Shown piece by piece: positions 58,162-64,000 of a DNA stretch of 64,000 bases. The stretch covers positions 62,001 through 126,000 of the forward strand of contig SXHN01000122.1 in the NCBI GenBank assembly GCA_005773635.1, written 5' to 3'. The position numbers were made by a program, and so were the translations under genes. Source of the stretch: Actinomycetota bacterium (GTDB lineage Bacteria > Actinomycetota > Acidimicrobiia > IMCC26256 > PALSA-610). The notes under the pieces were generated by a model. The model had not been told where the DNA came from. It did no database searches and was given only the letters and a program-made list of their open reading frames with translations. Within the stretch, counting starts at the first letter, position 1. Each line of letters starts with the position of its first letter.

Positions 58162-58236
58162 GACACCAGCGGCGGGGCAACTCGAACCCGTGTCTGACCT
58201 CGGAGAAGGTTGTCGAAACGACAACGGGAGTGCGAG
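58162..58236. repeat. ~75-nt repeat copy B, abutting the tRNA-Leu 3' end
   Basis: contains GTTGTCGAAACGACAAC at 58209-58225; ungapped alignment with copy A. Confidence 0.7.
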
Positions 58237-58314
58237 CGGGGGGACTTGAACCCCCACGTCCTTTCGGACACTGGGACCTAAACCCAGCGCGTCTGCCAAT
58301 TCCGCCACGCTCGC
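58231..58314 (-). tRNA. tRNA-Leu(UAG), no encoded CCA
   Basis: reverse complement GCGAGCGTGGCGGAATTGGCAGACGCGCTGGGTTTAGGTCCCAG...GGGGGTTCAAGTCCCCCCGCTCGCA. Confidence 0.93.
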
Positions 58315-58373
58315 TTCGGGGCAGTCTCGCGCGCGGTGGTCGCGCGGCCGGGTGACATTCGTGCGGCCGGACC

Positions 58374-58832
58374 TCAGCTGGCAGGCGCAATCCAGCGATG
58401 GTGTACGGGCGTAGTCGGGGTCGTCCACGTCGTCCAGAGCGCCCGGACGAGCGCGAACTCGTAGAGGACATGGTGCTCGTCGATGTCGGAGTAGGGCATG
58501 ACGTCGCCAACGCGGTCGCGGTCGTCGAGGTGGTCGCGCCGCGACGCGGTGCCGGCGATGGTGAACGACTCGTCGCGGTCGCCGAGTCGGCTGTGGATGG
58601 CGTGCTGGCCCGTCCGCTCGAGATCTCGCTGCTTCGGCGACTCGACGACGAACGCCCAGAGGCGACCGTCGCACACCGCAGGAATGAAGGGGTGGATGCG
58701 CGGCGTCGAGTCGTTTCCGACGGTTGCCAGGAAGGCGACGCCGGGGATGCCGGGCGCGTCTTCGAGCAGTCGGTGTCCCGCCGCAGCGATCTCGGGTGCC
58801 GATCGTTCGAACTCCGTCCAGGTCGCAGCCAT
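58374..58832 (-). CDS. pyridoxamine 5'-phosphate oxidase-like protein
   Basis: GVAFLATVGNDSTPRIHPFIPAVCDGRLWAFV. Confidence 0.8.
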   Translation of the reverse strand: MAATWTEFERSAPEIAAAGHRLLEDAPGIPGVAFLATVGNDSTPRIHPFIPAVCDGRLWAFVVESPKQRDLERTGQHAIHSRLGDRDESFTIAGTASRRDHLDDRDRVGDVMPYSDIDEHHVLYEFALVRALWTTWTTPTTPVHHRWIAPAS

Positions 58833-58935
58833 CCCAGCAGCATGCCCGCGGCGTGGGCCACCGACACCGTCACCACCTTGCGTAGTAGCACGCACACTTT
58901 GAGTGATCGTCGCAGTCGTCCGGCAGGATGGTCAC

Positions 58936-60141
58936 ATGTCGGGAGGCATTTCTCTGAGCGAACTTCGGACGGTGAGCGAATCACTGCAATCGTTCGTGCA
59001 CGAGTTCGACGCGCACGTGTGCGACGGTGCGCTGGCGAAGCGGTTCGTGGAGGAGTTCGCTCGGCTTCGTCGCTTGGCCGACGCGGGCGCAACCTTGGCG
59101 CTGGCGCGCGTCGACGACACCGCCGCCTGGGCACATGGTGGCGACGGGGCGCGCACGACGGCCGAGTGGTTCGCTCGCAAGGCAGGGCTCCCGCTCGGCG
59201 AGGCGATCCGCGTTTCCGACACTGCGCAGAAGGTCGCGGAGCTTCCCTGCACCGAGGCCGCGTTGCGCGCCGGGTCGATCTCGACCGCGCAGGCGCATCA
59301 AATCGCCGACGCAGCAAGCGAGGATCCCGCGGCCGAGACGGAGCTGCTTGCTCTTGCGCCGACCGCATCGTTTCGTCAGCTGCGCGACCGGGCGAGACAA
59401 CGCAAAGCCGCCGCACAGGATGAAACCGCCCGCGTGGCGCGCCAACGTGCGCTGCGTGGCGCCCGTCGTTGGACCGACGACGACGGGATGCGCAACTACG
59501 CCGTCACGTTGACACCCGAACAAGCCGCGAGAATCGAACCGACATGGGATCGCTTCGCGAATCTCGAGTTTGCGAACGCGCGGCGCGACGGTCGACGTGA
59601 GTCAGCCGAGGCATACGCCGCGGATGCGCTCGTTGCGATGATCGAAGCCGCGCGCGACGGTCGCGTCGGCGGTACGGGAGCGACCGGCTCATTGCACGGC
59701 CTGGTGCTCGTCGACGCGACGGCGCTGCGACGCGGACAAACCGCCGTCGGCGAGACGTGCGAAGTCGCCGGGATCGGCCCCATCGACGTGACGGCGGCGA
59801 AACAACTGCTCGGCGACGCGGTCGTCGACATTCTCGTTCGAGACGGCGTCGATGTCCGGACAGTTGCGCACGCTGGTCGCTCCGCAAACCGCCGACAGAA
59901 GGCCGCGCTGTTGGCGGAGTGGGAATGCGAAGTCCGTGGCTGCGGCGTGCAGCGCGGCCTCGAAGTCGATCACATCGAGACATGGGCCGAAACGAACCGC
60001 ACTGCGATCGAGCACCTCGGCCCCAAGTGCAAGTGGCATCACCACCTGAAGACCAACAAGGGCTGGCACGACGGCGCCCGCGGCGACGACGGCAAGCGCG
60101 ACCTCCTTCCCCCGACTGGTGGCGCCGGACCAGGGCCGTGA
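58936..60141 (+). CDS. DUF222 / HNH endonuclease domain protein
   Basis: C-terminal CEVRGCGVQRGLEVDHIETWAETNRTAIEHLGPKCKWHHHLK. Confidence 0.85.
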   Translation: MSGGISLSELRTVSESLQSFVHEFDAHVCDGALAKRFVEEFARLRRLADAGATLALARVDDTAAWAHGGDGARTTAEWFARKAGLPLGEAIRVSDTAQKVAELPCTEAALRAGSISTAQAHQIADAASEDPAAETELLALAPTASFRQLRDRARQRKAAAQDETARVARQRALRGARRWTDDDGMRNYAVTLTPEQAARIEPTWDRFANLEFANARRDGRRESAEAYAADALVAMIEAARDGRVGGTGATGSLHGLVLVDATALRRGQTAVGETCEVAGIGPIDVTAAKQLLGDAVVDILVRDGVDVRTVAHAGRSANRRQKAALLAEWECEVRGCGVQRGLEVDHIETWAETNRTAIEHLGPKCKWHHHLKTNKGWHDGARGDDGKRDLLPPTGGAGPGP

Positions 60142-60219
60142 GCATGGCTCGACGCAGCTCGCTCGACGAGATCGTTGATGAGCCGCTTCGTCGAAGGGTT
60201 CGCGGCGCGGTCGGGCTTC

Positions 60220-60765
60220 CTACTTGGAGGCCGTCGCGACCAGCTCGACCATGAGTTGTGGGTAGGCGAGTCGAGCAACTCCGATGAGTGATCCGGGCGG
60301 GTGGACGCCGGCGGCGCCGAGCCGTTCGGCGATGAGTCCATAGTTTTCGAACAGGGCGTCGACGTTCGTCGTGTAGATGTCGAGCTTCACGACGTCGCGC
60401 AAGCTCATGTCGGCTTCGGCGAGGACTGCTTCGATGTTGTCGAGCGACAGCGTGATCTGCGCCGCGAGATCGCCTTCGTGCATCGGCTCGCCGTCGGCGC
60501 TCATCGCGCTCTGGCCGGCGAGATGCAGGGTCGTGGTGGCGTTGCGGACGAGTTCGCCCTGATTGAAACCGAGATCCACCGACCACTGCCACGGGTTGAT
60601 CGATGTTCGTTCGTACCCGGCAGAGCGATGAGTCGTCGTCGATGGTTGAGCGCTCGAGGATGCCTCGGTGGCCTCGGCGGAGTCGTCATCCGACCCGCAC
60701 GCGGAACCGACGAGGGCCAATGCGAACGCGAGCGCCCCCAAGCGTCGTGCGATGCCCTGTCGCAT
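60220..60765 (-). CDS. RidA-family protein with lipoprotein signal peptide
   Basis: MRQGIARRLGALAFALALVGSACGSDDD signal/lipobox then LHLAGQSAMSADG...RDVVKLDIYTTNVD. Confidence 0.8.
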   Translation of the reverse strand: MRQGIARRLGALAFALALVGSACGSDDDSAEATEASSSAQPSTTTHRSAGYERTSINPWQWSVDLGFNQGELVRNATTTLHLAGQSAMSADGEPMHEGDLAAQITLSLDNIEAVLAEADMSLRDVVKLDIYTTNVDALFENYGLIAERLGAAGVHPPGSLIGVARLAYPQLMVELVATASK

Positions 60766-60766
60766 G

Positions 60767-61249
60767 TCACGCCTCCGTCGGGTTGATGCCGTCGGTGACC
60801 GCCATCGGCGGTCCGAGGATTTCGGCACCGTGCTGCGCGGCGGCCGCGGCCATCGCGGCGAAGTCCGGTGGGCCGTCGCCGGCGAACGCCGCCGCGAGGT
60901 CGGCGTAGAGGACATGGAACCCGCCCGGCCAGTTGACGCCGATCAGCCGGGACGGCGTGTCGCCGATCGCCATGAACGTGTGCGGGATGTCGGGCGGCGT
61001 GAAGAACAGGTCGCCGGGTCCGACCTCGATGGTCTCGTCCCCGATGCGCACGCGCAGCGCGCCTTCGATGACGACCTCCCAGGTCGCCCAGGGGTGGCGG
61101 TGCAGGGGAGGCCCGTCGCCCGGCGACAAGGTCTCGTCGGTGACGTCGGGCATCTCCGGCCCGCCCGGGCACAAGAAACGCATGGTGTCGGTGGGTGTGG
61201 TCGTGAACTGCACGGCGTCCGCACTGCGCACGACGAAGGCTTGGTCCAT
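60767..61249 (-). CDS. cupin-domain protein
   Basis: PPLHRHPWATWEVVIEGALRVRIGDETIEVGPGDLFFTPPDIPHTF. Confidence 0.88.
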   Translation of the reverse strand: MDQAFVVRSADAVQFTTTPTDTMRFLCPGGPEMPDVTDETLSPGDGPPLHRHPWATWEVVIEGALRVRIGDETIEVGPGDLFFTPPDIPHTFMAIGDTPSRLIGVNWPGGFHVLYADLAAAFAGDGPPDFAAMAAAAAQHGAEILGPPMAVTDGINPTEA

Positions 61250-61272
61250 GTCGGATCCCCCGTTCTCGTAGG

Positions 61273-61288
61273 TGTACGGAACCGTACA
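61273..61288. promoter_or_regulatory. palindrome TGTACGGAACCGTACA, candidate TetR operator 1
   Basis: perfect 16-nt dyad between cupin and tetR. Confidence 0.65.
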
Positions 61289-61307
61289 GTATTGCGACGG
61301 CGATGTC

Positions 61308-61324
61308 AACTGTACGGTACAGTT
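61308..61324. promoter_or_regulatory. palindrome AACTGTACGGTACAGTT, candidate TetR operator 2
   Basis: 8-bp arms, 1-nt centre. Confidence 0.65.
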
Positions 61325-61329
61325 TCGGC

Positions 61330-61917
61330 GTGGATCGACGTACGAACTACCTCGAGACTGCGCTCCGGCTCTTCTTGGAGCACGGCTTCAACGGTGTGAG
61401 CATGGACCAACTCGTCGCCGAAGCGGGCGGCTCCAAGGCCACGCTGTACCGCTACTTCGCCTCGAAAGAAGCGCTGTTCGACGCGATCATCGACGACATC
61501 GCGACCCAGGCGACGCCGAGCGGCACCGAAGACGACTGGAACCGCGTCGATCTCGAGGAAGGGCTGCGGTTACTCGGCCGGGCGACCGCGGCCGGCGCGC
61601 TCGACGAGCGCACGACCGTCATCTTTCGACTCGCAGTGGGCGAACACAGCCGGTTCCCCAACCTCGCCCGCACGCTGTTCGAGCAGGGGCCGGGGCGGAC
61701 CTACGAACGACTCAAGCGATTCCTCGCAGCGAAGCAGACCGAGGGCGTGGTCGCGATCGACGACCTGCAGATCGCGGCCGAGCAGTTCCTCGGCGGCATT
61801 GTCGGTCACCAACAACTGCGCGCGGCGCTCGGCGTCGGGGCGCCAACCGCGGCAGACATCGATGCGCGCATCGACGCGGCGGTGCGTTCGTTCATGGCGA
61901 CCTACTCGACCGGGTGA
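61330..61917 (+). CDS. TetR-family regulator (start 61330 GTG or 61303 ATG)
   Basis: LETALRLFLEHGFNGVSMDQLVAEAGGSKATLYRYFASKEALFDAII. Confidence 0.92.
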   Translation: MDRRTNYLETALRLFLEHGFNGVSMDQLVAEAGGSKATLYRYFASKEALFDAIIDDIATQATPSGTEDDWNRVDLEEGLRLLGRATAAGALDERTTVIFRLAVGEHSRFPNLARTLFEQGPGRTYERLKRFLAAKQTEGVVAIDDLQIAAEQFLGGIVGHQQLRAALGVGAPTAADIDARIDAAVRSFMATYSTG

Positions 61918-61931
61918 CGACGACGCCACAT

Positions 61932-62044
61932 GCGGGCAACCTGCCTACGACTCCGTGGAGCGTGTGTGGCGACGGACGGGGCCCGGCGTGGGCGAACTCC
62001 TTGTTCGAAGACAACTCCGAGTTCGGGTTGGGCAGCCGCCTCGC
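61932..62044 (+). pseudogene. remnant of pyruvate:ferredoxin (flavodoxin) oxidoreductase
   Basis: AGNLPTTPWSVCGDGRGPAWANSLFEDNSEFGLGSRLA matches the conserved NifJ/PFOR segment; no surrounding gene. Confidence 0.75.
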
Positions 62045-62090
62045 CGCCCCGAGCTCGGAGGGCCGACGCCATCGATCGCGAGTGGCGCAG

Positions 62091-62243
62091 GTCGAGACGG
62101 CGAAAGCCCGGTTGACATCCCGGTGATCGCGAGCCTCAATGAGGTCACAGCGGGAGCGTGGACCAGCTCTGCGTCCGCGCTTGCCGACGCCGACGCCCCT
62201 GAACTCAACCTCTACGTCGTCGCGGCCGACGCCCACAATCTGC
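62091..62243 (+). pseudogene. remnant of dihydroorotate dehydrogenase-like protein
   Basis: VETAKA (frame 1) then VDIPVIASLNEVTAGAW...PELNLYVVAAD after a 1-nt frame change. Confidence 0.7.
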
Positions 62244-62373
62244 GGCGATGGAACGCCGATGCGTCGACGTGATGCGCATGGTGCGAGACGCCGCCTCGAT
62301 TCCCTACTCCGTCGGGCCAGCGACCCGCTCTGGTGCTGAACGGCGGGCGCGTGGTTCCGATTACCCTGCGCCA

Positions 62374-64000
62374 ATGGCGTCAGGTGGGCAGTCTCGGGTC
62401 GAGACGTTGACGGTGCTGTTCACCGACCTCGTCGACTCGACGGGGCGCCGCGTGCGAACCGGCGAAGAGGCCGCCGACCAAATCCGGCAGCGCCACGATC
62501 GTCTGCTGCGGGCATCGTTTCTCGGGCACGGCGGAGCCGTCGCCAAACACACCGGCGACGGTGTCATGGCGACCTTTGCTGGCGCTTCGGACGCGATCGC
62601 GGCCGCCGTCGCGATCCAGCAAGCCATCGAGACCGACAACCGCACGCGGGGCGACGAACCGCTCGCTGTGCGCATCGGCATCTCGGTCGGCGACGTGTCG
62701 GTCGAAGCCGGCGACGTGTTCGGCCTGCCGGTTGTCGAGGCGCAGCGGCTCGAGGCTGCAGCCGACGGCGGCGAGATCTACATCTCGGACCTGGTGAAGG
62801 CGCTGGCGCGCGGTCGTGGTGGCCACGAGTTCGAAGCGCTCGGGGCGCTGGAGTTGAAGGGGCTCGACGCACCGCTCGACGCCGTGCGCGTGCAATGGTC
62901 GCCGGCGGATGTCAGCAATGAGTCGTCGGTTCGGCCGCCCGCGCTCGCGCAGCAGGGCGGATTCGCGTTCGCCGGTCGCGCGAAGGAACGTGCGGCCCTC
63001 GACGATGCGTGGAAGGACACGGTCGCCGGAGCGTGTCGCCTGGTGTTCCTCGCGGGCGAGCCGGGAATCGGCAAGACGCGTCTCGCCTCGGAGTTCGCAG
63101 GGGATACCACCGCCCTTGGAGGGGCGCTGCTCGCCGGTCGTTGCGACGAGATGGTGAGCGAGCCGTACCAGCCGTTCGCGGAGTCGTTGCGCTTCCAGCT
63201 CACGCTGCCCGAGGGAGCGATCCAACTCGGCGACACGCCCGAAGAGCTCGCGCGTCTTGCGCCCGAACTCGTGATGCTGAGGCCCGAGCTCGGGAGCGCG
63301 TTGTCGTCGACACCCGACGCGGAGCGGATCCGCTTCTTCGAGGCCGTTCGATCGTGGCTCGCCGCGGTGTCGGAACGATCGCCGTTGTTGTTGGTGCTCG
63401 ACGACCTCCACTGGGCCGACGCGGGATCGTTGTTGTTGCTGCGCCACATCGTGGCGACGGATCCCGTGCCGGGCCTCCTCGTCCTCGTCACCTATCGCGA
63501 CACCGACCTCGATCGCACGCACCCACTGTCCGCCATGTTGAGCGACTTCCATCGTCGAGCTGACGCAGTACGCATCGCGCTGAAGGGACTCCCCGAAGCC
63601 GATGTCGCCGAGTTCGTGACGCTCGCATCGGGACACGCGCTCGACGACGACGCGCGCCGCCTGGTCGCCGCACTGAGCGAGGAAACTGGCGGCAACCCGT
63701 TCTTCGCCGGCGAGGTGCTCCGCCACTTCGTCGAATCTGGATCGCTCTTCCAGCGCGACGGCCGATGGGTCAGTGCGTCGTTGACCGAGGGCGACCTGCC
63801 CGAGGGTGTCCGAGAAGTCGTCGGACGCCGACTGTCGATGTTGCCCGACACGACGCAACACCTGCTCACTGCCGCATCGGTGATCGGCGCGCGGTTCGAT
63901 TTGCATCTGCTCGTCATCGCCGCGAAGTCCGACGACGATGCGGTGCTTGATGCGCTCGAGCCCGCGATCAACGCGCAACTCATCACCGAGACCGGCTTCG
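62374..64000 (+). CDS. class III cyclase domain plus ATPase regulator, truncated by the window end
   Basis: ETLTVLFTDLVDSTGRR; LAGEPGIGKTRLASEFAG; open frame to 64000, absent from the ORF list because no stop lies in the window. Confidence 0.88.
   Translation, partial: MASGGQSRVETLTVLFTDLVDSTGRRVRTGEEAADQIRQRHDRLLRASFLGHGGAVAKHTGDGVMATFAGASDAIAAAVAIQQAIETDNRTRGDEPLAVRIGISVGDVSVEAGDVFGLPVVEAQRLEAAADGGEIYISDLVKALARGRGGHEFEALGALELKGLDAPLDAVRVQWSPADVSNESSVRPPALAQQGGFAFAGRAKERAALDDAWKDTVAGACRLVFLAGEPGIGKTRLASEFAGDTTALGGALLAGRCDEMVSEPYQPFAESLRFQLTLPEGAIQLGDTPEELARLAPELVMLRPELGSALSSTPDAERIRFFEAVRSWLAAVSERSPLLLVLDDLHWADAGSLLLLRHIVATDPVPGLLVLVTYRDTDLDRTHPLSAMLSDFHRRADAVRIALKGLPEADVAEFVTLASGHALDDDARRLVAALSEETGGNPFFAGEVLRHFVESGSLFQRDGRWVSASLTEGDLPEGVREVVGRRLSMLPDTTQHLLTAASVIGARFDLHLLVIAAKSDDDAVLDALEPAINAQLITETGF

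Noticed and set aside
58073-59416. 447-aa minus-strand ORF
   Set aside because: Runs through the tRNA-Leu and out of frame under the PPOX and HNH genes; high-GC shadow ORF
58398-59423. 341-aa plus-strand ORF
   Set aside because: Opposes the PPOX-like gene and overlaps the DUF222/HNH gene in another frame; low-complexity Arg-rich translation
59504-60592. 362-aa minus-strand ORF
   Set aside because: Shadow of the HNH gene and RidA gene, Arg/Ser-rich
62380-63978. 532-aa minus-strand ORF
   Set aside because: Antisense shadow of the plus-strand cyclase/ATPase gene (62374 to window end), which has clear motifs; Arg-rich composition without recognisable domains
1-64000. CRISPR array, transposase/IS or prophage
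   Set aside because: No regularly spaced direct repeats, transposase motifs or phage structural genes were recognised; only the HTH ORF/remnant hints at mobility

Overview
64 kb of actinobacterial-type DNA, probably Acidimicrobiia-like (inferred from gene content only). Bases 1 to ~50.5 kb are densely packed housekeeping and accessory genes: thrB, an Fpg/Nei glycosylase, lgt, an ABC/FtsX exporter, purE, gmd, the phosphomutase-DUF3090-SCO1664 trio, csoR/copZ/copA, F420-type enzymes, metF, two tRNA-Ser with tadA and serS, pgi-gnd-pgl, pyrE, soxR and a beta-class DNA methyltransferase. From ~50.5 kb to the end the DNA looks richer in G+C and the gene content changes: UspA, two class III cyclase/ATPase regulators, PadR, DUF222-HNH, a lipoprotein RidA, cupin/TetR and a tRNA-Leu with no encoded CCA. 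The best second-look items are: (1) a decayed nifJ plus dihydroorotate-dehydrogenase-like scar at 61.93-62.24 kb; (2) an imperfect ~75-nt repeat with an invariant GTTGTCGAAACGACAAC palindrome, one copy at a recombinase-type HTH ORF and the other abutting tRNA-Leu, with a further HTH remnant at 51.0 kb; (3) a 49-nt palindromic repeat in two separate divergent promoters (3.2 and 6.1 kb); (4) an Fpg/Nei gene whose catalytic N-terminus requires an ATT start; (5) a long hairpin covering the gnd start codon; (6) a SoxR-type operator shared with an uncharacterised divergent gene; (7) a DNA methyltransferase with an unassigned C-terminal domain. No CRISPR array was seen. All homology calls were made by eye, with no database search.
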